From positions 160,432,149 through 160,496,148 of the forward strand of contig CM042697.1 of assembly GCA_023614405.1 (NCBI GenBank): a stretch of DNA of 64,000 nt, read 5' to 3'. The translations under genes and the position numbers were made by a program. Positions 1 through 11,083 of this stretch are shown piece after piece. Source of the DNA: Avena insularis. Its lineage: Eukaryota; Streptophyta; Magnoliopsida; Poales; Poaceae. Under the pieces are notes generated by a model. The model saw only the letters and a program-made list of their open reading frames with translations. It was not told the origin of the DNA and did not search any database. Position 1 is the first letter of the stretch; each line of letters begins with the position of its first letter.

Positions 1-650
1 CCACGAGAAACCACGAAAAACCACATCTAAAAGGGATCTGAAGGAGGAACTTGGCTGGAGAGAAATCCCTGCTAATCCACAGATCATTGGAGGACAATGC
101 ATCATCCCCTTCATCATCAACCGTTGCATCTACATCACCACCATTACCCCCATCCTTCATCCATTAGATCTTGTTGTAATTCTAGATCCAATTGTGGTTT
201 GCACTAGATCTATTTTAGTACTTTCCTCCATCCATTTGATTATGATGATGTTGTTGATTGCTTCCATGTGTGAGTAGTTCCTTTGTTCTTGGGGAGATGG
301 AGAAACGCTAGAACTATTATGAATTTGCAATAAAGACGATCTATTCTTGTGTCCATACGACTTGCCAGTCTATGATTGATTTATGATTTGTGTTTGATCT
401 CTCTCTTTGGATGGTATGTGAAAGTCGACCACATACCATTTGCCCTCGGGACTAAAGGGAGGGAGAAAACCCTTTGGACGTGCTTTGGGATTGTACCCGG
501 AATGGCCGCGTGACAGATTGGCGCCGGCTCGTGAACTACGCAGTCAAAGGGGGAATAAAGAGGAATCCCTAAGCTAATTACGATATCCACGAGGAAACCC
601 TTAATTGCGGTGGTCTGTATGAGTGACTGCTCTCAGGCATCGCAGTGGTT
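1..650 (+). repeat. 5' LTR of element A, cut by window edge and 3'-truncated
   Basis: Base 1 matches 17461 in the 3' LTR, and the match runs to 650/18110, both ending CGCAGTGGTT. After that the 3' LTR continues for 424 bases to its TCATCA end, whereas here the sequence jumps to GCTGGGGAGCTAAG, which resembles the GCCGGGGAG that follows the primer-binding site in related elements (compare 24621-24632 in element B). The LTR 3' end and the PBS are therefore missing. Confidence 0.85.
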
Positions 651-742
651 GCTGGGGAGCTAAGTGCTTTTGGTCTTTGTTCTTAGTTGCTTATTTTACT
701 AATTGTTTTACTAAGGTTGCTTACTAGTTTCAGGTAAGCACC

Positions 743-1912
743 ATGACTGCACTTGTACTGATGAATCAGCTCGATGCAATTAAATACCTCGGGAAGTTCA
801 ATAGAGGACTTGTCAAAGAATTCCCGACTGGGAGTGAACCAGAATATGAGGTTAATCCTCGCTTTATTGATATCATTAAAGAAAATACTTTTGCAGGAGA
901 TGATCGAGATGAGGATCCTTACACTCACTTAATGCATTTTACCGAGCTATGTTGGACTCTTAAACTGAGAGGCTATTTTAATAATGAATTAAAACTTAAA
1001 CTATTTATCCAATCTCTAACCAATACTGCTTTAGCTTGGTATAGAATTTGCACTACATAGAAAATAAATACTTGGGAGAAACTTAAAGGAGAATTTGTGA
1101 TTCGATTCTTTCCCAAGGTTAAAACTACTGAAGTAAGAAGGGAAATTACAAACTTCAAGAACCACCCAGGTGAAGGCTTGGTAAGGGCCTTCAAAAGGTA
1201 TAAGACTCTACTTCATAAATGTCCCCATCATTATTTACCTGAATGGTACGTTTTACACATCTTTTATTGAGGAATTAATGAAGAAATTAAACATTAGATA
1301 GACACCAATTCTGGAGGCTCCTTTAGGGAGTTAACTATAGCTAAAGCTTGGAAACTTTTAGAACGTATTTGCCGTAATAGAGAAACATGGGGATTTGATT
1401 TAGGCAGCGAAGGAGGTATAGAAATTTAATATGATTGTCTCAATGCTTATAAAGAATCTGGTAAGGTGAAATAAACAGCTGATGAACTTTAACTTGATGA
1501 TGATATTGTTTTGCAAAATTTTCAGTCTTTTATAGAACATATTGAGGATCCTAAGAAAGACTGGCTCCATTACACTCCGCCACTCGAGCAAGCTGTAGAA
1601 GATGATCCAATAATTACATCTCCAATTGAACCATTACGGGAGGTATCCCCATATGTTGAACCCCTTCCTTTCCCAAGGACGACAAGGAAACATATGATGG
1701 ATCAGCAGCTGGAGGATCAACAAGAAGAAGAAGAGCTATTCCTAAAGTCTCTAGAAGAAGAAGCACGTGTAAGGAAAACTGAAGAAGTAAGTGTATATGA
1801 GATATGGGAACCAATGAAGGAAGACATCCTGACCATGTTTGCTCACTGCATTGTGATTGAGCTAGATATTAAAGCTTCGCAGTTTGTTGAAGGTAAGGTA
1901 AAAGCTAAATAA
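743..1912 (+). pseudogene. gag remnant of element A
   Basis: One frame starting at ATG 743 carries recognisable gag sequence but is broken by stops at 1058, about 1268, about 1295, about 1427 and 1910. The gag-core signature includes ALAWYR near 1035-1052, then TWEKLKGEF and RFFP (about 1070-1115). A second open part (1511-1912) is rich in Glu and Arg, a low-complexity spacer. The start follows an acceptor-like TTACTAGTTTCAG at about 721-733. Intact gag proteins form the particle shell; this copy cannot do so. No CCHC zinc knuckle was seen. Confidence 0.75.
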
Positions 1913-2545
1913 GTTGGTAAGCCTATTCTCCCATGTAATTTCGGAGGAACTTCCTACTATGGCCTCTGTGAGATAGGGACAGCTGTAAACATGATTCCTT
2001 TTAACTTTTATTTAAAAATTCAAAATGAATTAGCACCTGCTGAACTAGAGGATACAGATATGACTATAATGCTTGCAGATAAAACACTTGGAGTCCCTAT
2101 GGGAATAATTAGAGATATTCGAATTCATGTTGGACCATACAAATATCCCATTGATTTTGTGCTAATTGATATGCCTACTGATGTTTATTGTCCCATCATT
2201 TTTGGAAGAACCTTTCTGAATACTGCAGGAGAAAACATAGATTCTAAGAGACAAATTGTGTCTCTCAAGTTTGGTGAAGATAAAATGGATTTCCATTTCT
2301 CCAAATTTGACCATAAGCTAGCCATTGAAGAACTAGATGATGATGAGTATGAACGTGAGGAAGAAGGTAATATTGTCAATTTGGCCTCGGTAGTTATTGA
2401 GATTCCTGATGATGATTTAGCAAGAAGCTTAGTCAATAATAATATCCTCTATGACATAGAGAAAACTGAAATTGATGATTATCTTGATTCCATGCCCGAG
2501 GTGGATGCCAATATTAATCAAGAGTATGAAGAAAAAGGGAGATGA
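1913..2545 (+). pseudogene. Aspartic protease remnant of element A
   Basis: This continues the gag frame past the stop at 1910. The protease fold is suggested by the segment that ends in PIIFGRTFLNTAG (about 2191-2229). The region where an active-site Asp is expected reads CEIGTAVNMIP, with Glu where related elements have Asp, so the enzyme was probably inactive even without the stops. An acidic tail rich in Asp and Glu follows. The normal role is cleavage of the Gag-Pol polyprotein. The frame ends at 2545 while the next domain lies in another frame. Confidence 0.65.
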
Positions 2546-4149
2546 GGCTCCTCCCCCTCCTATCCTCAAAACTTTACCAAAGGCATTAAAGTATAGGTTT
2601 CTTGATGATACCAGTAGATTCCCTATTATCATAAGTTCTAACCTTGTAGAAAAAGAGGAGGAGAATTTAATGAAAGTTCTTTAGATGCATAGAAATGCTC
2701 TTGGGTATTCTATGAGTGACTTGAAGGGAATCAGTCCTTTGATAGCCACCCATAGGATATTCATGGAGGAAGTATCCCAGACAGTCGCATACTTTCAGTG
2801 ACGTCTCAAACCTCAGATGAAAGAGGGGGTAAGAAAAGAAATAATACGTTTGTTAGATGTAGGAATCATCTTTCATGTAGAAGAGAGTGAATGGGTAAGT
2901 CATGTTCATTATATTCCCAAGAAAGGTGGATTTACTGTTGTTGAAAACAAACACAATGAGATGGTACCTATAAGGACTGTTGTTGGACACAGGATGTGCA
3001 TTGACTATAGAAAACATAAAAAAGAAACCATAAAAGATCACTATCCACTTCCGTTTATAGATCAAACTTTAGATAAGATAGTTATGCATTCTCATTTTTG
3101 TTACTTGGACGGCTATTCTGGTTTTTCTCAAATCGCCGTTCATCCTGATGATCAACTTGAAAATAATTTTATCCGTTCCTATGGTCTGTATTCTTATCGT
3201 TGTATGCCTTTTGGTCTTTGCATTGCCCCTGCTACTTCCAGAGGTGTATGATTGCTATATTTTCTGATTGTGTTGAAAGTATTATGGAAGTCTCCATGGA
3301 TGATTCTGTTTATAGAACTTCCTTTAATCATTGTCTCCATAATCTTCATAAAGTTTTGCAGAGATGTGAAGACACTAACCTAGTATTGAACTGGGAGAAA
3401 TGCCATTTTATGGTTCAAGAAGGTATAGTACTTGGTCACAAAATCTTAGGTAAGGGTATATAAGTTGACAAAGCAAAGACTGCAGCTATAGAAAGACTTC
3501 CTCCTCCTAAATATGTGAAAGGTATAAGGAGTTTCCTAGGCCATGCTGGATTTTATAGAAGGTTCAGTAAAAATTTAGCAAAAATTGCTAGACCTTTAAC
3601 TAATATTTTTCAGAAAGGGATTGTCTTTAATTTTTATGAAAGATGTCTAAATGCTTTCAACATATTAAGACAAGCTCTCATTGAAGCTCCCATTATTAAA
3701 CCACCTAATTGGAAGAAACCTTTTGAGTTATTTTGTGAAGCTATTCATGAAGTTGTGGGAGCAACTATTTCTAGTATGATGGTGATGATCTCAATATCAT
3801 TCATCATGCTAGCTGAACCCTAAACGGGGCCCAAAAGAATTATCCCATGGTAGAAAAGGAATTCTTCATTGTAGTTTTCTCCTATGATAAATTTAGATCT
3901 TGTATCAATAACTCAAAAGTGAGAGTATATACCGATCGTATTGGCCTAAAGAAAATCCTGGAAAGGACTAACATTAAGCCAAGGATGATCCGTTGGACTC
4001 TACTTTTGCAAGAATTTGATTTGCAGATTCTACAAATAAAGGAGGAGATAGAGGAGACACCCGTGGATATTCAAGAAATTGCTCCACCTAAAGAAGTGTC
4101 ATCCATATATATACCTATAGGAACAACATTGCCAAAAATAAAATTCTAA
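2546..4149 (+). pseudogene. Reverse transcriptase and RNase H remnant of element A
   Basis: RT runs in one frame to 3251, switches at about 3200-3250 to a second (to 3463 and again 3515-3823) and then to a third (3847-4149). Markers are HYPLPFIDQTLD (about 3040-3075), CYLDGYSGF (about 3101-3127), CMPFGLC (about 3202-3222), the catalytic-type MDD (3296-3304) and the connection segment SFLGHAGFYRRF (about 3530-3565). RNase H is represented by VYTDR at about 3926-3940, where His is usual after the Asp. Integrase should follow but is not seen. At least two frame changes and several stops make this a dead copy. Confidence 0.8.
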
Positions 4150-4868
4150 AATTCTCTTTGCAATGGTATTAGTGATATTCTTCAACCCACCTTGTTAAAG
4201 GGAAAAAGATAATCCAGAAAGGAGAAGGTACTCATATGAACTCGTTCTCTCTAGATAAGTCAGGTATGTGAAATCTGAAGTTATCTTTATTCTGGATGAT
4301 TTTTTGCTATTTATTTTTGTATTTTTGATTTTCTTTTGTTTTTCTGATTGTACTGCCAGTTTTGCGAAGTCGGTACGGGCGGGCGGTACGTCCGCACCTG
4401 CCCGTACCACTGATCGTTAAACATATTATACCCATGTCCTAGTTTTTGCCATTTCAGTACGACCATATGGTACGGGCGCATCCGCCCGTACCACTAGTCG
4501 TCACCGATACAGTATCAGTTCGCTTAACTTTTGTTCGATTCTTATTCTAAAAAAATAAAGTCGGTACATACGGAAAGGACAGGCGGGACCCGCCCGTAAT
4601 GCTTAGTCGGTTAGCTGGTTACCTCCTTAGAAGATGTGTTCGCCTGGGAAGGACCCGGTATGGGGGCGTCGTACGGGCACCTTCCCATATCGAGTGGTCG
4701 TTATGCTCGTATTTTCTTCCCTTTTTGTTTATATTTTTCCATATTTGTTGGGATTCTTTTCTTGGCCAACCCTTTTTCTCTCAGTACGTGTTTCTTCCTA
4801 TATCTGACCCTTAATAAGCCTCCATAGAGGTCTTTTTTACTCTCGTATCAACAGGTTTAACCTACCTG
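4150..4868 (+). other. Spacer of element A with repeated GGTACGGGCG inverted repeats
   Basis: No coding sequence is recognised. The segment contains inverted repeats built from GGTACGGGC and its complement: 4372-4380 with 4400-4408, and a near-perfect hairpin 4468-4478 with 4483-4493 (11 bp stem, 4 base loop CATC). Weaker variants follow near 4561-4600 and 4645-4690. The GC-rich motifs stand out against AT-rich surroundings. The 3' end (4830-4854) is pyrimidine-rich and ends CAACAG just upstream of the next ORF, which resembles a splice acceptor. Confidence 0.6.
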
Positions 4869-5309
4869 ATGTGCTACCCTGTTCAAGGCAAGGGCAAACC
4901 TCAAAACCTCATGGATCCTTTGTGGCATAGCTTTCATACTTCCTCCGTTGAAGCTGATGACCGTGAGGCCCAGGGTTTGAGCCCTAAGAACAATCGGCAT
5001 GCGTATGACTCTGATGATGAATCCGAGGATGAAGAATACGAGATATTCATGGAGCAAACAAAGAGGGGGTGGCAGCAGCCGCCCTACTTGGCCATGGTGA
5101 CACCCGAAGACGAAGAGGAAGCTAAGAAGCCCCATGGGAAGGGCTGCACGGAGTTTCTCAAGATCATTGCCGTCGAGTATTCTTCGCCAAAGCATAAGAA
5201 GTCTAACCATCCTGATGCGGGAACTTACAAGGACACCATAGAGTACACTTCAACAACAAAGAATTTCACCATGAACACATGTATCAGCGTGAAGCCCCAA
5301 GAGGACTAG
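4869..5309 (+). pseudogene. Unknown acidic ORF downstream of pol in element A
   Basis: A 146-codon ORF from ATG 4869 to TAG 5307-5309. Residues about 48-62 form a strongly acidic run (SDDESEDEEYE); Lys-rich patches come later. I see no signal peptide, membrane segment or zinc motif, so it is not an obvious envelope-like protein even though it sits where Athila elements may carry one. After the stop the same frame stays open to 5369, so the stop may be a later lesion. I do not recognise the protein. It may be an accessory structural protein of the family or a chance survivor of a longer ORF with the coiled-coil piece that follows. Confidence 0.5.
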
Positions 5310-5370
5310 GAGTTCAACCTCCTAGACATGCCATTCGTGCACATGTCTCGGACACTGAACACTGCCTCGT

Positions 5371-5597
5371 AAATTGGAAAAGTTCAAGAAAGAAGAACTC
5401 GTCTATAAGGAGATTGTGCGCAAGCGCCTCTTAGATCTTCAAGGAAAAAAGTAGCTCAACGATGCGATGAATAAAGTCGCTGACGGGATGTTCCTCTTGC
5501 GTTCGGATCTGCAAAAGTGCCCGCGTCACATATCTTCTCTTGAGGAAACAAACAAGAAACTTCGAGCTGCAATCTCCAGCAAGATCTGTGTAGACTA
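5371..5597 (+). pseudogene. Coiled-coil-like coding remnant, element A
   Basis: Read from 5371, this frame gives a Lys/Glu/Leu-rich helix with one TAG (5452-5454) and ends at TAA 5595-5597. Segments such as KLEKFKKEELVYKEIV and SSLEETNKKLRAAI have coiled-coil spacing. It lies in a different frame from the ORF that ends at 5309, so it probably became separated by a small indel. Function unknown; a C-terminal oligomerisation segment of the same accessory protein is the simplest reading. Confidence 0.4.
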
Positions 5598-6002
5598 AAG
5601 GGTGTGCCATGATATCGAATAAATGCAAGGAATTATTTGATCCGCCTGGTTTGATTCCAAGCTTGGGGGGATCTGTGAGAGCCTTGTAATCTATCTTACA
5701 GTTTTAGCATTTTTACTTTTCCGCATGCATTTAGATTTAATTCTAGAATTTGCATTAGTTGTATCAAATTCGAGTTCCCTTGTTCAAGAGATGATTTATA
5801 TCCACTGGGTTCCGAGACTTTATGATATTTGTAGTATGTTATGATTCATGATTATTATATTAGATGATTGAACTAGGTTGAGTGTTATGATACTTGTACA
5901 ACTGTCATGATTTTAGGGACTTCCACACCGACAAGAGTATTGATTAGGCTATGAGAAGAATTCTGGTAGCATGTTATATTAAGAGTTTTCTTGGTAGCCA
6001 TC
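5598..6002 (+). other. Non-coding internal DNA of element A, left of the F insertion
   Basis: AT-rich, with no ORF or repeat recognised. The last five bases (5998-6002, CCATC) are the left copy of the TSD of element F. The rest of this internal region resumes at 16631. Confidence 0.7.
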
Positions 6003-7338
6003 TGTCACATCCCAAATATTTTCAAATTTTGAAATGTGAAATATAAATAAACAAAAAAAATAATTGTTGAAATTTAGGGTGAAAAGAAACTTTTTGATTC
6101 CAAATGGAAACTCAAAAACCCATCTTGAAACAAACTTTGAATAAAGCTTGAGTCCAACTAAATTCAAATCAAGTGAAATGCATTCTTCATAAATGCATCT
6201 TGAAATTTAAACACTTGGAAAATAAACCAACCCCCTAAAACTCTATTGGGATATTTCCAAGATATCTCTAAGACCATGGATTTGATCCATATAAAATTTA
6301 TCAACAAATATTTATAAATGATCAAGAATGACAAATGGAAATATTATAAAACCATAGAAATTGATTTCATTCAATTTGGAACCATAGATAAAATCTTATG
6401 AATTTAGTAAGATAAGGAAATTGAATTTCCAAAGCTAATAAAGCACCTATCTAAAAATCCATACCAAATGGTGAGCAAATAATCCTAAAGAGATTTAAAA
6501 GGATAAACAAATATTAAATAAAATTATACAAATTGGAATCACCAACTTTGGATCTATAAATAAAAGATATGGATTTTATAAGATAAAGAAAGAATTAATT
6601 AATAAGGAATATTTAAAAGCCAAATTAAAACTTGGACTAATCCATAAGAAAATGGAATGAATATTCAAATAAAATAAAATGGCCTTAACCAAATTCTATT
6701 TCTATTGGAATAAACACATTTACCCAATTTAAATGATTAATAGATCATATGAAAATATTTCAAATAAATCAAAATGAATTATTCAACACCATTTTGAATA
6801 AATAAACCTACTGAAAAAGGTTTGGTAAAATTTAGAATTCAAATATAGTTTTAAAACACATTTAAATCCTTTTTGAAATAAAGACAAATTTCTATTTATA
6901 AATATATAATAGACCCTAAAAGAATAAATGAAATATTCTAAATTGGACTTTAGAATATGTTAATAAACAGTATTGAAAGATTCTCAAGGTTTGGAAAAGA
7001 TTTGAAATTCAAATGGTTGTTTGATTTGTTTGAACAAATTCAAAACTGAATAAAAGAAATAGAAAAAAGAAAAATAAACAGAACAAAAAAATGAAACCAG
7101 CCAGCCCAGCCCAGCTAAGCCCCGTAGGCCCATTTATTCTTCCCTGCATAAAACGATTCATACCAAACGTTGAACCCGCACAGTCGATGACGTCTGGACC
7201 CCACCGTCCCCTCTCTCACTCGATGACAACGCAGGCCCACGCCACGTTGGCATCTTCTTCCCCACAGCAACGACCACGCCCTCTCCCCCATCCGTTTCTG
7301 TCGCCGTTTTCTCCGATTAAATTCGCGGTAACGACGCC

Positions 7339-7344
7339 TATAAA
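7339..7344 (+). promoter_or_regulatory. Possible TATA box of F LTR
   Basis: TATAAA at the start of the GC-rich island, where the U3/R boundary would be expected. The matching place in the 3' LTR (about 13604-13612) reads CATTAAAC, so only the 5' LTR retains it. Position alone supports it. Confidence 0.35.
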
Positions 7345-9422
7345 CCGTCCCCTGACCATGCTACCTTAAACGCCCATGACCCCTCTCCATTTCCCCTCGC
7401 TCACCCATCCCTCTCGGCCACAGGGCTGCCTCGATTTCTCACTTGAACACTCTCTGCTCCGACGATCTTTCCGAGCGATTCCGGCCGCTCCTCGCCGCCC
7501 CTTGCCTCCTAGTCCCCGCGAGCGTGTTCCCCATCGCCTCCTACACCTCTCAGCATCATAGGCTTGCCTGCGCGAGCACCGTAGCCTCGACTACGACGTC
7601 GACAATACCCCGTCGCCTTCTGCCTCCTCTCCGACGACCTTCAGAGGTAAATACTGACCGCCCCTCTCCACCTCATGGACACACGCATAACCAGAATCAT
7701 CATAAGAAGCTAACGGTACCCTTCTCCTACCTTTCCGAGCCTTGTCGCATCGCCAACGTCGCCCGCCCGAGCACACCATAGTCAGGAGCTTCTCCGGCGA
7801 GCAATCCATGTCGACCCCGAGCGCCCCTTCGACAACCGCGGCATCGTTGAGCATCAGCATGCCACGACGACCCCGGTGAGCCTTTCCCCTGCCTCTTTTG
7901 CTTCCTGCATCGCCAGGAACACCACCGTCTGACCGCGCCGCCGCCACTCGCCGCGGTATGCCACTTTGTGGTCGAATAGATCAGGGCCATTCGATTTAGA
8001 TCGGACGCGTAGAAACAGATGACTTAAGCGAAAGGGTAAGCACTGATCTGTGCCCCACGATTTCAGTTAGATCCAACGCTCCACAGCACTCGATCCAGCC
8101 GAACCGGTATGCTCCAATTAGATCGTGACGCGTGGCCCAGTCTGTTTTATAAAAACCAGAATAGAATCTATTAGATGTTTGAATTTGTAAATTGCATAAC
8201 TTTAAATCCACACGTCCAAATTTTGCAAATTTTATATCAATGGAATCAGCAAAACAAAATCTATCCAACCATGCACTTTGTTTAATGAATTGCTTCTGGT
8301 AGATTGATTGTTTTTATAGAAACTTGTGTAGGCATAATTTGAATATAAAAATTATTCTAGAAATATTTTTAAGGTAAAATCTTTGGTAAATGGAATGTTT
8401 TGAACCTACTGACCATAAACCAACTTGTGAATTTAAAAGTGTATATTGTGAAGTTAAAGAATAAATATTTGAATAAGAACATTTTTAGTCAAATAAAAAT
8501 ATTGCTTATGTGTTAAAAGTGCTCTTTGAGTAAAACCTTTGGAAAATGATTAGATTTAAACTCTCTAACCCTAAGCACCAAGTTTTAGGATTTAAAAATT
8601 TATTTGATGAACCCTAGAAAAAAAATATTACTTTGTTTAAAGATAATTTAAACAACATAAAATATTACTTAGGTATAAAAATGGTTTATAGGTAAAAACT
8701 TTTGCTAATGGTTTCAATATTAAACACTTGACCTTAAAACGCTAAAATTTGTGTTTTAAAATGTATTTGTCAAACACTAGAGATTATCACTTTGATTTAA
8801 ATCATTACTAGCAAAACAAAAATGATTTAAAGTGGCCATTTTTCACTAACTTAATATCAAATGGTTTTACCACTTTTGTAAATGACCAATAGGTGTTTTC
8901 AAATGTTTATAACCTATTAGAAACCAATTTTCCAAATAAAACAATCTTTGGCATGTTTGCATGCATTACTTTGTTTTTATTATTCTGTGTGATGATTGCT
9001 TGAATGGTAAATTGAATATTTGCTTGCTTCATTGAATTGTAGTGGAATTTGAAGAGTGTGACTATTGCAAGATCAAGGAGTGAACTTATATTATCTACCA
9101 AAAAGGCAAGTGGTGCTTCATACTTTTGTCCCATTATCTTCACTATGCATTAGTGATATTTTTAAGTAGGACTTGCATGGAATTTTGCTAAGTATAAACT
9201 ATGCTATGGGAAATCCTAGTAGATGAAACCTTAGTAGAATTTTCCCTAAGTTAAGATTCCTACTACTATCATGCTTAGCTGAGCTAGTAGAAAACAAGGG
9301 TGGATTATATACATGCTATGGAAAATTTTTAAGTCAAGGACTTGTGTTTTGTTTAATAAAACAACTTAGTGAATGAATCACCTGGGTGGAACGGAAAGAA
9401 AGGTTTGTGTTGAGTGGTTACA

Positions 9423-9485
9423 CAAGTCCAGTATACTGGGGAAAACTTGGGCATCACCAAGTCCAGTATACTGGGGAAGACTTGG
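9423..9485 (+). repeat. Tandem duplication with palindrome CCAGTATACTGG in F LTR
   Basis: Two direct copies, 28 bases each and 35 bases apart (9423-9450, 9458-9485), each contain the perfect 12 bp palindrome CCAGTATACTGG. The same pair is in the 3' LTR at about 15665-15727. Confidence 0.85.
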
Positions 9486-9717
9486 TATCTCACTTGTGGA
9501 TTGCCACCCAGGAACAAAGAGATTTGAGGTGTCAAATGTTGAGAAGCTTCAAGTGCAGCCACTTGGCATTATGGGCTCTGCCTGGATCATATAGGTTGCA
9601 ATAACTTAGCCAAATGGACAGTTGGTGGTAGGGAATGATAGGTTGGAACGCGTCCATTCTGGTCTAAGGGAAGGCTTCTGAAAGATCTTGTCTCGATGCA
9701 TGTCGAGTCTTGTGGGG

Positions 9718-9790
9718 AAAGTGCACCACCTCTGAAGAGTGTAAAATCTAAGTACTTAGCCATGTCCCTGGCAAATGACAATTTGAGCAT
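9718..9790 (+). promoter_or_regulatory. Conserved LTR block with 12 bp palindrome CTAAGTACTTAG (F 5' LTR)
   Basis: Contains GCACCACCTCTGAAGAGTGT, then the perfect palindrome CTAAGTACTTAG (9748-9759), then GCCATGTCCC and GACAATTTGAG. Equivalent blocks occur in the F 3' LTR (palindrome 15990-16001), G (32336-32347), D0 (60147-60158), D1 (near 37626) and E (56707-56718), about 590-640 bases before each LTR 3' end. Function unknown. Confidence 0.6.
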
Positions 9791-10383
9791 CAAGACATGG
9801 TAGCTATCAAGAATCTCCTCATACCAATTTTCTAAGTAAAAACTTGTGGTTGAACAAGGGTTTAAGTATCACCAATTTCTATCGGGGGATGCCTTGGCTG
9901 ATATTTTGCCAAACAAAACTTAGTGTTTTCAAATGAAAAGTAAAATCTATTTTGAGCAAAGCAAGCTTAAGCTCCACTTAGCCATATGCATATAGATGTT
10001 AGATACCACTACTATACCATAGTGTCACTTGCCAATACAATTCAAATGTATTGACCTTTGTGGCTGTAACTTATTATGTTGCAGGTTTGTTTGATGTTAG
10101 TGAAGTGTGTTGATTAGGATTACAAGTCTACAACCAACATGATTGCCTGTGGCACTTTGAAGATGAAGGACTCCATGCTATATAGTTATTTCTGCTGCAT
10201 TGTAATGAGATAGCCAAATGAGCTATGTAAGATGTATCGAATTATTTTATTCCTAGTTATAAAGTTGTATTATGACCCTTGTTTCTTGATATTACATCTT
10301 AACTATGGATGCAAGCTATTGATCCAGGGACTAGCATTGTAAACATAGGGATCTCTACCTTATTAAATGTTGGGACCTCTACA

Positions 10384-11083
10384 CATGGTATCAGAGCACT
10401 ATGTTGCCTGTAGGATTGTAACCCTAGGATTGGACAAAACCCCTTAGAAAAATAGGAGTTGTATTTGTTCCAAAACTTATTTACAAACAATCTTGTAAAC
10501 TCTTTTTCAACCTTTTTGGTTTTGATTCTACATCTCTTCTATTTCAAACTTGATGGACAAAGACCTCAACCATGAGCAAAGACCTCAACCATGAGAAAAG
10601 GACTTCACCAACTCAAATGACTTAAACTTCAACATCATCAAAGACTTCAACTTTATTTTCACCAAGGACTTCAACTTGGATATCACTAAGGACTACAAGT
10701 GAGACGAGAAATATTACTCAAGACTTGAGGACTAAGGAAACAACTTAGAAGGAACCATAATCACCTTTGAAGTTCTGACCAAGACACAAAAATTTCCCCA
10801 AGGATACAATGATCTCATTCAAGAAGAAACACCTAAGAAGCATGGAATGATCTCAAGTGAACCATATAGTTGGACCACCATATTTAGTTTAGATCAAACC
10901 CACCAACTTATGTGGTGTAGCAAAAATATTTTGTTGCCTAAAAATGTTCTTGAAACTTGTTGTTTGAGTGGAATGTTTGTTTGTGATTGCTTGCACATTG
11001 CTTGTATGAATTGTGATGTGTGTGATTAGAATTACTTCCTTAGAAATATTTTGTCTATTCTAATCCCAACCCAACCCAAACAG
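10384..11083 (+). promoter_or_regulatory. PBS and untranslated leader of element F
   Basis: PBS TGGTATCAGAGCAC at 10386-10399, two bases after the LTR. The leader then contains short imperfect tandem repeats around GACCTCAACCATGAG (about 10561-10596) and related GACTTCAAC units to 10700. It ends in CCCAAACAG directly against the ATG at 11084, a splice-acceptor-like arrangement. No reliable ORF is seen in the leader. Confidence 0.75.

Larger units (their letters stand above)
6003..10383 (+). repeat. 5' LTR of element F
   Basis: Begins TGTCACATCCC and ends CCTCTACA, with TG...CA termini. It is 4,381 bases long, mostly AT-rich, with a GC-rich island at about 7090-8010 that contains a possible TATA box (7339-7344) and a donor-like CCCGGTGAGCC (7872-7882). 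It also carries a duplicated palindrome (9428-9439, 9463-9474) and the conserved block at 9718-9790. Confidence 0.93.

Noticed and set aside
11051..11083. Upstream extension of the F protein
   Set aside because: The codon at 11051 is TTG, not ATG; the first ATG in frame is 11084 and follows an acceptor-like CAG.
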